Source: Opitutia bacterium | GTDB lineage: Bacteria > Verrucomicrobiota > Verrucomicrobiia > Opitutales > UBA953 | DNA: 61,734 nt | NCBI GenBank assembly: GCA_947378845.1 | Contig: CANCLQ010000004.1 | Span: 1-61,734, forward strand | Direction of reading: 5' to 3' | Part shown: positions 8,767 to 16,939 of the stretch, piece after piece | Layout of the letters: each line of letters opens with the position of its first letter | Position numbering within the stretch: the first letter of the stretch is position 1 | Translations under genes and position numbers: made by a program | The notes under the pieces: generated by a model | Told to the model about the DNA's origin: nothing | The model's input: the letters and a program-made list of their open reading frames with translations, nothing else | Databases searched by the model: none

Positions 8767-8796
8767 CGGGGGCGCTAAGGCGCCCCCGCTCTTTTT
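8767..8796 (+). terminator. Intrinsic terminator after the RGG-protein gene
   Basis: CGGGGGCGC (8767-8775) pairs perfectly with GCGCCCCCG (8780-8788) over a TAAG loop, followed by CTCTTTTT. It is one of the strongest hairpins in the window and separates this gene from murA. Confidence 0.93.
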
Positions 8797-8800
8797 ATCC

Positions 8801-10093
8801 ATGCTCCAAGTCGCACGCATTCAAGGTGGCCGAAAACTTCAAGGCACCATTCAAGTTGCCGGCTCTAAGAATGCGGCTCTGCCAATTTTGGCAGCGACTT
8901 TATTAACGGCAGAAAAAGTAACGCTACGTAACGTTCCTGACTTAAGCGACGTACGCTTCATGGCTGAAATTCTGCAACATCAAGGTGCAGAAATTTCTCA
9001 ACCCCAAGCAGGCACGTGGATCATTCAAGCGCGTACAATTATTCATCGCACGCCTTACGATCTCGTTCGTAAAATGCGTGCGTCGGTCTGCTTGCTCGGC
9101 GCATTGGTGGGCCGACTGCGTCAAGCCGAGATGGCAATTCCAGGCGGCTGCGTCATCGGACCTCGCCCCATTGATTTACACTTAAAAGGACTCGAAGCAA
9201 TGCACTGCACGGTGGGTGTCGAAAGCGGATTAGTCAGCGTCGACGCTCAACATGCGAAAGGTGATACGGTCTTTATGGGCGGCCCAATGGGCAGCACCGT
9301 CACTGGCACAGCTAACATCATCATGGCCGCCACAACCACTCCGGGCGTGACGATTATCGAATCTGCCGCACAAGAACCTGAAGTCATCGATCTCTGCACA
9401 TTACTTATAAAAATGGGCGCGAAAATCAGCGGCCACGGCACACCCACAATTAAAGTTGAAGGCGTTGATTCACTTCACGGCTGCGAACATTCAGTCATCC
9501 CCGATCGCATTGAAGCGGGCACCTATTTAGTGGCTGGAGCCATCACTGATGGCGATGTGACAGTTAAAGGCGCCAACGCCGAACACCTTACCTCCTTCCT
9601 TGAAAAACTTCGCGAGGCCGGGGTCAAAGTAGAAACCGGTGCTGATTTCATCCGCGCCCAGGGTCGTCCGTCTCGTGCAGTTGAAATCATCACCGAACCC
9701 TATCCAGGATTCCCGACCGATCTGCAGGCGCAATTTATGGCGCTGCAATTACTCGTCGATGGTCGCAGTACGATCACCGAAAAAATTTATCCTTCTCGTT
9801 TTATGCACGCGGCCGAACTGCAACGTATGGGCGCCGAAATTAATGTCGATGGACCCACCGCCGCTGTTTACGGCGACCGCCCGCTCTCAGGCGCACCCGT
9901 TATGGCCTCCGACCTTCGTGCTTCAGCTGCACTCATTCTCGCCGCTCTCGCCGCCAAAGGTGAAACCTGGGTGCAACGACTTTACCACCTCGACCGTGGT
10001 TACGAACGCTTCGAAGAACGCCTGCGCACACTGGGGGCCGACATCGAACGTCTACCTGCCTCTGCGATGCCTAAAGGTTTTGCCGAGGACTGA
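8801..10093 (+). CDS. murA: UDP-N-acetylglucosamine 1-carboxyvinyltransferase
   Basis: MurA catalyses the first committed step of peptidoglycan synthesis, transferring enolpyruvate from PEP to UDP-GlcNAc in the cytosol. The 430-aa product is of normal length. SKN near residues 22-24 holds the conserved active-site Lys. The loop PGGCVIGPRPIDLH carries the catalytic Cys (C117), so the enzyme should be of the fosfomycin-targetable Cys type. PGFPTDLQAQFMAL and RFMHAAELQRMGA are further family motifs. The ATG at 8801 begins only 4 bp after the T-run of the previous terminator, so the promoter probably overlaps that hairpin or transcription partly reads through. ruvB follows after 38 bp. Confidence 0.96.
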   Translation: MLQVARIQGGRKLQGTIQVAGSKNAALPILAATLLTAEKVTLRNVPDLSDVRFMAEILQHQGAEISQPQAGTWIIQARTIIHRTPYDLVRKMRASVCLLGALVGRLRQAEMAIPGGCVIGPRPIDLHLKGLEAMHCTVGVESGLVSVDAQHAKGDTVFMGGPMGSTVTGTANIIMAATTTPGVTIIESAAQEPEVIDLCTLLIKMGAKISGHGTPTIKVEGVDSLHGCEHSVIPDRIEAGTYLVAGAITDGDVTVKGANAEHLTSFLEKLREAGVKVETGADFIRAQGRPSRAVEIITEPYPGFPTDLQAQFMALQLLVDGRSTITEKIYPSRFMHAAELQRMGAEINVDGPTAAVYGDRPLSGAPVMASDLRASAALILAALAAKGETWVQRLYHLDRGYERFEERLRTLGADIERLPASAMPKGFAED

Positions 10094-10131
10094 GGGTTGC
10101 CAAGTCCAACTTTCCTCCGCACTTTGCTGAC

Positions 10132-11175
10132 ATGGCCCGCGCCAAGGATTCATCAGACACACCTTCGCCTTCCGGCAAAGAGGCTGCGTCGCTCCAAAAT
10201 CGCGCGCTCGATCAATCTTTACGTCCACCAAAGCTCGACGATTTTGTCGGCCAAGCACGCACGGTTGAACGTCTACGCGTAATGATCGGCGCCGCCCGTC
10301 GCGAAAGCCGCACGCTCGATCACATTCTGCTTCACGGCCCACCTGGACTGGGCAAAACCACGCTGGCGATGATTATGGCCGAAGAAATGGGTCGACCCAT
10401 TCGCGTCACATCAGGACCGGTTGTAGAAAAAGCTTCCGACCTCGCTGGCCTGCTCACGAGTTTACAAGAAGGTGAAATTTTATTTATCGACGAGATTCAT
10501 CGCATTCCCAAAACGGTCGAAGAATTTTTATATTCAGCGATGGAAGATTTCCGTATCGATATCATGATCGATCAAGGTCCCAACGCTCGCAGCGTGCGTT
10601 TAGATTTACCTAAATTTACTTTAATCGGAGCCACCACGCGCACCGGCCTACTCACCGCGCCTTTACGCAGTCGATTCACCTTACAAACACGACTCGATTA
10701 CTATACGCGCGAACAGTTGCTCTCCATCGTCGAGCGCAACGGAAAATTATTAAACCTGCAACTCGATCAAGGCGGCGCTGAAGAAGTTGCCCGTCGTGCA
10801 CGCGGCACCCCTCGCATCGTTAATAATCTTTTGCGCTTCACGCGTGACTACGCCCTCGAACGCGCCAATGGCAAAGCTGATGCAGCCATCACCGCGGCTG
10901 CCCTCGAACTTTTGGAAATCGATCAGAATGGACTTGATGACATGGATCACCGTTTCCTCCGAGCGATGGCCGAAAAACATAAAGGCGGTCCTGTGGGGCT
11001 GAACAGTATCGGTGCCGCCATCGGGGAAGACGCCCACACTTTAGAAGAGGTCCACGAACCCTTCCTCGTTCAAGAGGGTTACGTTTCACGCACACCCCAA
11101 GGTCGGATTCTAACCGAAAAAGGCTGGCGGGCAGTGGGTTTACTGCCTCCTCCCCAAGAGTCTTCTTTACTCTGA
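10132..11175 (+). CDS. ruvB: Holliday junction branch migration ATPase RuvB
   Basis: RuvB is the hexameric AAA+ motor that, with RuvA, moves Holliday junctions during recombinational repair. The 347-aa product shows RPPKLDDFVGQ, Walker A GPPGLGKTT (about residues 69-76), Walker B ILFIDEIHR, sensor 1 IGATTRTGLLTAPLRSRF with the arginine-finger region, and the C-terminal winged-helix LVQEGYVSRTPQGRILT. The N-terminal about 20 residues are polar and extra compared with shorter family members. No ruvA or ruvC is nearby. Confidence 0.97.
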   Translation: MARAKDSSDTPSPSGKEAASLQNRALDQSLRPPKLDDFVGQARTVERLRVMIGAARRESRTLDHILLHGPPGLGKTTLAMIMAEEMGRPIRVTSGPVVEKASDLAGLLTSLQEGEILFIDEIHRIPKTVEEFLYSAMEDFRIDIMIDQGPNARSVRLDLPKFTLIGATTRTGLLTAPLRSRFTLQTRLDYYTREQLLSIVERNGKLLNLQLDQGGAEEVARRARGTPRIVNNLLRFTRDYALERANGKADAAITAAALELLEIDQNGLDDMDHRFLRAMAEKHKGGPVGLNSIGAAIGEDAHTLEEVHEPFLVQEGYVSRTPQGRILTEKGWRAVGLLPPPQESSLL

Positions 11176-11221
11176 CGCTGGACATTGGCGGAGGACGTCC
11201 GCTAAGTTGTTACCCATACTT

Positions 11222-11986
11222 ATGGCAAAACGTTGGGTAATCAAACTTGGCTCAGGCCTACTGACTCGTGCAGACGGCAAGGTGGACCGCGTTCAAATCG
11301 GACGCATCACCGACCAAGTCGCCGTGCTCATGAAACGTGGCATCGAAGTCGTCATTGTTTCCTCTGGTGCCGTCGCCGCTGGCATGACCGCCATGAAACT
11401 CAACAAGCGTCCTAAAGACGCACGCGAACTCCAAGCCTGTGCCACCGTCGGCCAGCCTGAGCTCATGTCTGTCTACGGCACTCACCTTGCTCGACATAAA
11501 TTACTCGGAGCCCAAATGCTGCTGACTTATTGGGACTTAGATAGCCGCGCCTGCACACGCAATGCCCGTGCGACGCTCGACCTTTTACTGAAGCGAAAAA
11601 AATTCGTTCCGATCATTAATGAGAATGACGCTATCGCTGATGAAGAAATTCGCGTAGGCGACAACGATCGTCTCTCTGCTCACGTGGCATCTTTAGTCGG
11701 TGCCGATCTACTCATCATCCTCTCGGGAATCGACGGACTGATGACCCATTCCGACGGCTCAGGTAAACTCATTCCTGCCGTGAAGGAAATCACAGCCAGC
11801 GTTCGCGCACTCGCCGGTGGTGCTGGCTCCGAACGTAATGTCGGTGGCATGGTTACCAAACTTCAAGCCGCTGAAATCGCAGCCGAAGGCAAAGTCGACA
11901 CTATCATTGCGAACGGTCGCCGCAAAAACGTCCTAATCGAACTCGCTGCCAAAAAGAAAATTGGTACGCGGTTCTCCCTGCGATGA
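11222..11986 (+). CDS. proB: Glutamate 5-kinase without PUA domain
   Basis: ProB phosphorylates glutamate to gamma-glutamyl phosphate, the first step of proline synthesis. The 254-aa product is an amino-acid-kinase domain only: VIKLGSGLL, VSSGAVAAGM, PIINENDAIADEEIRVGDNDRLSAHVA, and GVGGM-like NVGGMVTKLQAA. It lacks the C-terminal PUA domain of the about 367-aa E. coli enzyme, as in some other bacteria. ATG 11222 gives MAKRWVIKLG. An in-frame TTG at 11207 with GGAGG 12 nt upstream is a serious alternative that adds five residues. The stop overlaps the proA start in ATGA. Confidence 0.94.
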   Translation: MAKRWVIKLGSGLLTRADGKVDRVQIGRITDQVAVLMKRGIEVVIVSSGAVAAGMTAMKLNKRPKDARELQACATVGQPELMSVYGTHLARHKLLGAQMLLTYWDLDSRACTRNARATLDLLLKRKKFVPIINENDAIADEEIRVGDNDRLSAHVASLVGADLLIILSGIDGLMTHSDGSGKLIPAVKEITASVRALAGGAGSERNVGGMVTKLQAAEIAAEGKVDTIIANGRRKNVLIELAAKKKIGTRFSLR

Positions 11987-13242
11987 GCGATTTACTTAAG
12001 CGCGTCACCGACCTGGCAAAATCAGCCAAGAAGGCTGCTCGCACAGTCTCATTGGCTTCTACTGAAGTTCGCACACAAGCACTCCTCGCCGCCGCTAAAG
12101 CCGTGCGCGCGGATGCCTCCGCCATCTTAGCCGCCAACGCCAAAGACATCGCACAAGCCGAAGCTAAAGGTCTCACCGCGGCGATGGTTGATCGCCTCAA
12201 GCTCGACACGAAACGACTCGAAGGCATTGCCGCTGCTTGCGAAGACGTAGCGCACTTGCCTGATCCAGTTGGCGAAATCACTGAATCCTGGGACCGCCCC
12301 AACGGATTAAAAATCGTCCGCCGTCGCATTCCAATCGGACTCGTCGCCATTATTTTTGAGTCGCGCCCTAACGTCACTGTCGACGCCGCTGCCCTTTGCT
12401 TAAAATCAGGTAACGCCTGCATTCTCCGCGGCGGTAGCGAAGCGCTACACACCAATCTCGCCTTGGCTCAATCGTTCTCGACCGGACTCAAGGCTGTCGG
12501 CCTGCCTACCGAAGCTGTCACGCTTCTTCCTTTCACCGATCGCGAAGCCGTACCTGCCCTTGGCTCACTCCGTGGCATCGTCGATATCATCGTGCCTCGC
12601 GGCGGACCTGGACTCATCGAGGCCGTAGTTAATTCCGCTAAAGTTCCCGTCATTAAACACGACGCCGGCATTTGCCATGTCTACGTGCATGCACAGGCCG
12701 ACCTCAAAATGGCGGAGCAAATTATTATCAACGCGAAGTGTCAGCGCCCTAGCGCGTGTAATGCCGCCGAGACTGTTCTCGTCGATCAAGCCATCGCGTC
12801 TCAATTCTTACCTGCCCTTGGTGCCGCCTTCACTGCAAATAAAACCGAAGTACGCGGCTGTGCGCAGACTCAAAAAATTATTAAAGATGCCAAAGCGGCC
12901 ACTGAACAAGATTGGCGCACCGAACACCTCGGACTTATAATTAATATTAAAGTAGTCTCTGGTTTAGCCGAGGCAGTTCAACACATCGAAGAGAATGGCT
13001 CACACCATTCCGACGCGATCATCACCGCCGATGAAAAAGTCGCGCGTAGTTTCTTGGCTCAAATCGACAGCGCCTGTGTTTATTGGAACGCCAGCACCCG
13101 CTTTACCGATGGTGGCGAATTCGGCTTCGGTGCCGAAGTTGGCATCAGCACTGACCGCCTTCACGCCCGCGGCCCTATGGGCTTAAGGGAATTAACGACC
13201 TGGAAGTTCGAAGTGGTCGGCACTGGTCAAGTTCGTCAATAA
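11983..13242 (+). CDS. proA: Gamma-glutamyl phosphate reductase
   Basis: ProA reduces gamma-glutamyl phosphate with NADPH to glutamate-5-semialdehyde, the second step of proline synthesis. The 419-aa product belongs to the aldehyde dehydrogenase fold: IPIGLVAIIFESRPNVT, LRGGSEA, VPRGGPGLI, and CQRPSACNAAETVLV carrying the catalytic Cys. DGGEFGFGAEVGIST and RGPMGLRELTT are the characteristic C-terminal motifs. It overlaps proB by 4 bp, so the two enzymes of the labile intermediate are translationally coupled. Confidence 0.97.
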   Translation: MSDLLKRVTDLAKSAKKAARTVSLASTEVRTQALLAAAKAVRADASAILAANAKDIAQAEAKGLTAAMVDRLKLDTKRLEGIAAACEDVAHLPDPVGEITESWDRPNGLKIVRRRIPIGLVAIIFESRPNVTVDAAALCLKSGNACILRGGSEALHTNLALAQSFSTGLKAVGLPTEAVTLLPFTDREAVPALGSLRGIVDIIVPRGGPGLIEAVVNSAKVPVIKHDAGICHVYVHAQADLKMAEQIIINAKCQRPSACNAAETVLVDQAIASQFLPALGAAFTANKTEVRGCAQTQKIIKDAKAATEQDWRTEHLGLIINIKVVSGLAEAVQHIEENGSHHSDAIITADEKVARSFLAQIDSACVYWNASTRFTDGGEFGFGAEVGISTDRLHARGPMGLRELTTWKFEVVGTGQVRQ

Positions 13243-13259
13243 ATCCATCGGTTTTCCGT

Positions 13260-13292
13260 TTGACAGATAGGGGTCGCAGGGGCTTTCTGAAC
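13260..13292 (+). promoter_or_regulatory. Putative tRNA-Asp promoter
   Basis: TTGACA (13260-13265) is followed after 17 nt by CTTTCTGAAC (13283-13292), 16 nt before the mature tRNA 5' end. The same arrangement precedes tRNA-Ala (61692-61723, minus), which supports a real promoter even though the downstream box is not a classical TATAAT. Confidence 0.55.
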
Positions 13293-13308
13293 TTCCTTTT
13301 GGCTATCC

Positions 13309-13385
13309 GGGGTGGTAGCTCAGTTGGTTAGAGCGCCGCACTGTCACTGCGGAGGTCGCGGGTTCGAGTCCCGTCCATCCCGCCA
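13309..13385 (+). tRNA. tRNA-Asp (anticodon GTC), CCA encoded
   Basis: A 77-nt cloverleaf: acceptor GGGGTGG/CCATCCC with one G-T pair, D-arm GCTC..GAGC, anticodon stem CCGCA/TGCGG around the loop CTGTCAC with anticodon GTC, T-arm GCGGG-TTCGAGT-CCCGT, discriminator G and genomic CCA. Confidence 0.97.
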
Positions 13386-13505
13386 GCCAAAAGGTTTACT
13401 TTTCGAGGGTCTTAATGACCCCGAGAAGCGTTACCCATTCTTCACCGACTGTGTATCCTTTTTTCTTTCCCCCTCCGCAGTTGTGGACAGAAATCAAGGT
13501 CCCCT

Positions 13506-14708
13506 ATGAGCAAAAAAGTCCTGATTATCGGTGCCGGCGGCGTGGGTAATGTCGTCGCCCACAAGTGCGCCATGAACACTGAAGCCTTTAGCGAGGTCAT
13601 GCTCGCCTCGCGCAATGAAAATAAATGCAAAGCGATTGCTGCCGACGTGAAACAGGCCACCGGTCGCACGATCAAGACTGCGGCGGTCGACGCCGATGAC
13701 GTAAAGGCAACGGTTGCTTTGATTAAATCTTTTGGTGCCGAGCTCCTCATCAACGTCGCTCTTCCCTACCAAGATCTTCCATTGATGGATGCCTGCTTAC
13801 ACGCTGGCATTCATTACGTCGACACCGCCAATTACGAACCACCACACCTCGCGAAGTTTGAATACTCGTGGCAGTGGGCCTATCGCGAGCGTTTTGAAAA
13901 AGCCGGTCTGATGGCACTTCTCGGCTCGGGCTTCGATCCAGGCGTCACAAATGTATTCTGCGCTTACGCCCAAAAGCATCTCTTCGACACTATTGATACC
14001 ATTGATATCATGGATGCGAACGCAGGTGACCACGGCCATCCTTTCGCCACTAACTTTAATCCTGAAATCAATATCCGCGAAATCACACAACGCGGCCGCT
14101 ACTGGGAAAAAGGAGAATGGAAAGAAACCGAACCGCTCGACCCGAAACTGCGCGTTGATTATAATTACCCCGTGCTCGGCCCGAAACCCAGCTACCTTCT
14201 CTTCCACGAAGAATTAGAATCGTTGGCGAAGAATATCAAAGGTCTGAAGCGAATCCGCTTCTTCATGACCTTCTCGGATAATTACCTGAATCACCTCAAG
14301 GTACTTCAGAACGTCGGCATGACTCGTATCGATCCCGTTGAATTCCAAGGTCACTCCATCGTGCCTATTCAATTCCTAAAAGCACTTCTCCCTGATCCCG
14401 CTTCTCTCGGTCCACGCACCAAGGGCAAAACCTGCATCGGTTGCGAAATCACTGGCACCAAGAACGGCAAGCCGCGCAAAGTTTTCATCTACAACGTTTG
14501 CGATCACCAAGAGTGTTACGCCGAAGTTAAGTCCCAAGCCATCAGCTACACCACAGGCGTTCCTGCTGCTATCGGCGGCGCGATGCTGGCCTCTGGCAAG
14601 TGGCTCAAGCCAGGCGTCTGGAACATGGAAGAGTGTGACCCTGATCCATTCATGGAAGAACTGAATAAACGTGGTCTGCCATGGCACGTTCAAGAGTTAC
14701 CCGTCTAA
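13506..14708 (+). CDS. Carboxynorspermidine/carboxyspermidine dehydrogenase (saccharopine dehydrogenase-like)
   Basis: The 400-aa product starts with a Rossmann motif (GAGGVGNVVAHKCA, residues 8-21) and belongs to the saccharopine-dehydrogenase fold. Together with the next gene, nspC, it matches the carboxynorspermidine route. It condenses aspartate semialdehyde with putrescine or 1,3-diaminopropane and reduces the imine with NADPH. The motifs GSGFDPGVTNVFCAYAQKH and DANAGDHGHPFATNFNPEINIRE are typical of CANSDH rather than lysine-pathway enzymes. ATG 13506 was chosen because it places the Rossmann strand at the N-terminus. A terminator lies between this gene and nspC, so they may be unequally transcribed. 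Confidence 0.92.
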   Translation: MSKKVLIIGAGGVGNVVAHKCAMNTEAFSEVMLASRNENKCKAIAADVKQATGRTIKTAAVDADDVKATVALIKSFGAELLINVALPYQDLPLMDACLHAGIHYVDTANYEPPHLAKFEYSWQWAYRERFEKAGLMALLGSGFDPGVTNVFCAYAQKHLFDTIDTIDIMDANAGDHGHPFATNFNPEINIREITQRGRYWEKGEWKETEPLDPKLRVDYNYPVLGPKPSYLLFHEELESLAKNIKGLKRIRFFMTFSDNYLNHLKVLQNVGMTRIDPVEFQGHSIVPIQFLKALLPDPASLGPRTKGKTCIGCEITGTKNGKPRKVFIYNVCDHQECYAEVKSQAISYTTGVPAAIGGAMLASGKWLKPGVWNMEECDPDPFMEELNKRGLPWHVQELPV

Positions 14709-14729
14709 TCCGCAAATTAAGTTCCGTCG

Positions 14730-14754
14730 AAAAGCCCGCCCCAAGCGGGCTTTT
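14730..14754 (+). terminator. Intrinsic terminator between dehydrogenase gene and nspC
   Basis: AAAAGCCCGC (14730-14739) pairs with GCGGGCTTTT (14745-14754) over CCCAA. The T-run is part of the stem, so it can act in either direction. Confidence 0.85.
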
Positions 14755-14792
14755 CATTTGCACCTTAAGCCGACTCTCTCAATTTTTCCCAC

Positions 14793-15968
14793 GTGTCCGA
14801 CGCCCTCACCGAAGCATTCAAGAAAATCGACCTCACTCAGGTTCCGAGCCCTTGTCACGTACTCCATCGCGGACTTCTTGAAAACAATCTTCGCACACTG
14901 CGCTCCGTTATGGATCGCTCAGGCGCCAAAATTATTTTGGCCCTCAAAGGTTTCGCCCAATTCAGCGAAGCAAAATTAATCAGAAAATATTTAGTCGGCA
15001 CCACAGCGAGCGGTATAAACGAAGCGCTGCTTGGACGCGAAGAATTCGACGGTGAAGTTCATGCCTACTCGCCTGCGTTTAAGGACGATGAATTCGCCCA
15101 CCTACTGCGTGTTGCCGATCACATTTCTTTTAACTCGCCGAGCCAATGGAAACACCACCGTGCCGCCGCCCAAGCTTCGGGACGGAAAGTTTCGTTCGGA
15201 CTGCGCGTTAATCCCGAGCATGCCGAAGTAGAAGTTGCCCTTTATAATCCCTGCGCGGCTGGCTCACGACTCGGCACCCTGCGTTCGGAAATTAAATCCG
15301 CCAGCGACCTCGATGGTCTGGAAGGACTCCATTTCCATACAATGTGCCAGCAAGGTGCCGACGTACTTGAGCGCACCGTTGCAGCCTTCGAAGCAAAGTT
15401 TGGCGAATTCATTCCGAAAATGAAGTGGGTGAATTTCGGCGGCGGACATCACATCACCCGCCCAGGTTATGACATCGATCTGCTCGTTAAAATTATCACT
15501 CGCTTCCGCGCTAAGTGGGGTGAGCACATCCAGATTTACCTCGAGCCAGGCGAAGCCGTTGGCATCGGTACCGGCGTTCTCGTCGGCACCGTACTCGACA
15601 TCGTTCGTAACGATATGGACATCGCGATTATCGATGTGTCGGCGACAAATCACATGCCAGACACTTTAGAGATGCCTTATCGAGCCGACATCCTTGGCGC
15701 CGATATGCCGGGCAAACTCAAACACACTTACCGCCTTGGCAGCGTGACCTGCCTCGCGGGCGATGTCATCGGCGACTACTCTTTCGCTGAGCCATTAAAG
15801 ATCGGTCAGCGCCTCGTGTTCATGGATATGTCGCACTATACCTTTGTTAAAAATACGACATTCAACGGCATCCCCCTACCGGCGATTGCAAGTTATGAGC
15901 CGAGCAGCGGACAAATTCAGGTGATAAAGAAGTTTGGGTATTCCGACTACAAGAACCGCCTGTCCTGA
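14793..15968 (+). CDS. nspC: Carboxynorspermidine decarboxylase
   Basis: NspC is a PLP-dependent, alanine-racemase-fold decarboxylase that converts carboxy(nor)spermidine to (nor)spermidine. The 391-aa product has the PLP lysine in LALKGFAQ (K52), the histidine motif in LHFHTMCQQGAD, the glycine-rich phosphate loop in WVNFGGGHHI, and YLEPGEAVGIGTGVLVG. VTCLAGDVIGDYSF supplies the C-terminal cysteine/aspartate pair that reaches across the dimer. Translation starts at GTG 14793 (MSDALTEAF). Whether the product is spermidine or norspermidine depends on the amine supplied and cannot be read from sequence. Confidence 0.95.
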   Translation: MSDALTEAFKKIDLTQVPSPCHVLHRGLLENNLRTLRSVMDRSGAKIILALKGFAQFSEAKLIRKYLVGTTASGINEALLGREEFDGEVHAYSPAFKDDEFAHLLRVADHISFNSPSQWKHHRAAAQASGRKVSFGLRVNPEHAEVEVALYNPCAAGSRLGTLRSEIKSASDLDGLEGLHFHTMCQQGADVLERTVAAFEAKFGEFIPKMKWVNFGGGHHITRPGYDIDLLVKIITRFRAKWGEHIQIYLEPGEAVGIGTGVLVGTVLDIVRNDMDIAIIDVSATNHMPDTLEMPYRADILGADMPGKLKHTYRLGSVTCLAGDVIGDYSFAEPLKIGQRLVFMDMSHYTFVKNTTFNGIPLPAIASYEPSSGQIQVIKKFGYSDYKNRLS

Positions 15969-16030
15969 GCTCGGGTAGGGGCTTGACCCTTTTTAGGGCT
16001 TCTGACAAAACTTTGTGACCCCCACTCGTC

Positions 16031-16579
16031 ATGAAGCCTATTACCATCATTCTAAGCCTCCTTGTAGCCGCTCTTGCCGGCGTAACCGCAGTTAGCCTCA
16101 ACCTTGAATCCGAGGCCACTGACGCCAGCGACCGCGTCAAGAAAGAGACCATCGAACAAATCCGCGAAATGAGCGCCAAAGTGGCGACCGCTGATCGCCG
16201 CTCGGCTGAATCGGAGAACAAAGCCAAGGCTGCCACCGAGAAGCTTGATACCTATAAGAAGTCCGTTGCCGGACTCGAAGCCGCCAACGCCGAAATCGCT
16301 AAGAATAAAACCAAAATCGCTGAACTTGAAAAGGCACAGTCCGAATCCGCTGCTCGCATTGCGGAATTAACGTCTGATTTAGCACGTGCTCGCGATGGCT
16401 CTGACCTCAAAGTTCAAACTGAGAAGGCCAGCAAGCTCGAAGCTGAACTCGAAGCCGTTTCTGCAACTGCTCGCGAAGCCACGAAGGCCAATGAATCTTT
16501 GCTCGAAGAAAACATTCGCCTGAAAGCGAAGGCTAATCTCTTCGACAATTCTTCGGCCCCTGATCACCGCCCTCTCTAA
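16031..16579 (+). CDS. Exported coiled-coil protein, function unknown
   Basis: The 182-aa product begins with MKPITIILSLLVAALAG, a signal peptide or N-terminal anchor (about residues 1-20). The rest is almost entirely Ala/Glu/Lys with heptad spacing (about residues 30-170), giving a long coiled coil such as AATEKLDTYKKSVAGLEAAN and SKLEAELEAVSATA. No cysteine and no recognised domain are present. It may be an envelope spacer or scaffold. It is monocistronic, with a terminator 20 nt after its stop. Confidence 0.8.
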   Translation: MKPITIILSLLVAALAGVTAVSLNLESEATDASDRVKKETIEQIREMSAKVATADRRSAESENKAKAATEKLDTYKKSVAGLEAANAEIAKNKTKIAELEKAQSESAARIAELTSDLARARDGSDLKVQTEKASKLEAELEAVSATAREATKANESLLEENIRLKAKANLFDNSSAPDHRPL

Positions 16580-16599
16580 GCTTTAAGCTGTGAGTGAAT

Positions 16600-16626
16600 A
16601 AAAGCCCGACCCAGTCGGGCTTTTTT
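16600..16626 (+). terminator. Intrinsic terminator after the coiled-coil gene
   Basis: AAAAGCCCGAC (16600-16610) pairs with GTCGGGCTTTT (16614-16624) over CCA and ends in T6. Confidence 0.9.
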
Positions 16627-16880
16627 ATTGGGTAGGGACTTCGCTCCGCAACGTCCGCTGTATCTGTATTCGCCTCGGCTTTCGGTAGGGGCACGACTGC
16701 GCCGTGCCCGTTCGCCACGCGACACACGGACCTCGATTGATATCCTATTCTCTTACTGCTCAACGGACGCGACGCAGTCGCGCCCCTACCTTATGCACCC
16801 GGTTCGCGCGGAGCGCGAACCCTACCCAATGCAGCCCTACCCAAACGAAATAGTGCACGACGCAGTCGTGCCCCTACCAA
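16627..16880. repeat. Cluster of GTAGGG-bordered hairpin repeats (REP-like) in a gene-free stretch
   Basis: This gene-free stretch between the two terminators holds at least four hairpins. Unit 1 is GGGCACG/CGTGCCC (16689-16709). Unit 2 is GCGAC-GCA-GTCGC (16769-16781). Unit 3 is GGTTCGCGC-GGA-GCGCGAACC (16801-16821). Unit 4 is GCACGAC-GCA-GTCGTGC (16855-16871). Each has GGTAGGG on its left or CCCTACC on its right, and further GGTAGGG/CCCTACC boxes occur at 16631 and about 16835. Loops share (A/C)TGCG or GCA. This is the architecture of repetitive extragenic palindromes. No credible protein is encoded here. Confidence 0.75.
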
Positions 16881-16882
16881 AC

Positions 16883-16908
16883 AAAAGAGCCCGACTTTCG
16901 TCGGGCTC
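16883..16908 (-). terminator. Intrinsic terminator of the porin gene
   Basis: On the minus strand GAGCCCGAC/GTCGGGCTC (16887-16908, loop GAAA) is followed by TTTTGTTT, 32 nt after the porin stop. Confidence 0.88.
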
Positions 16909-16939
16909 CCGTTTGTGCTTATGAAACTAAACCTAAACC

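Noticed and set aside
13386..13505. Terminator after tRNA-Asp
   Set aside because: A GGGTC/GACCC stem (about 13406-13421) exists but lacks an adjacent T-run; support is too weak to list.
16628..16924. 98-codon plus-strand open frame in the repeat cluster
   Set aside because: It runs across the hairpin repeats, has an Arg/Pro-rich composition dictated by them, and shows no recognisable domain or ribosome-binding site.
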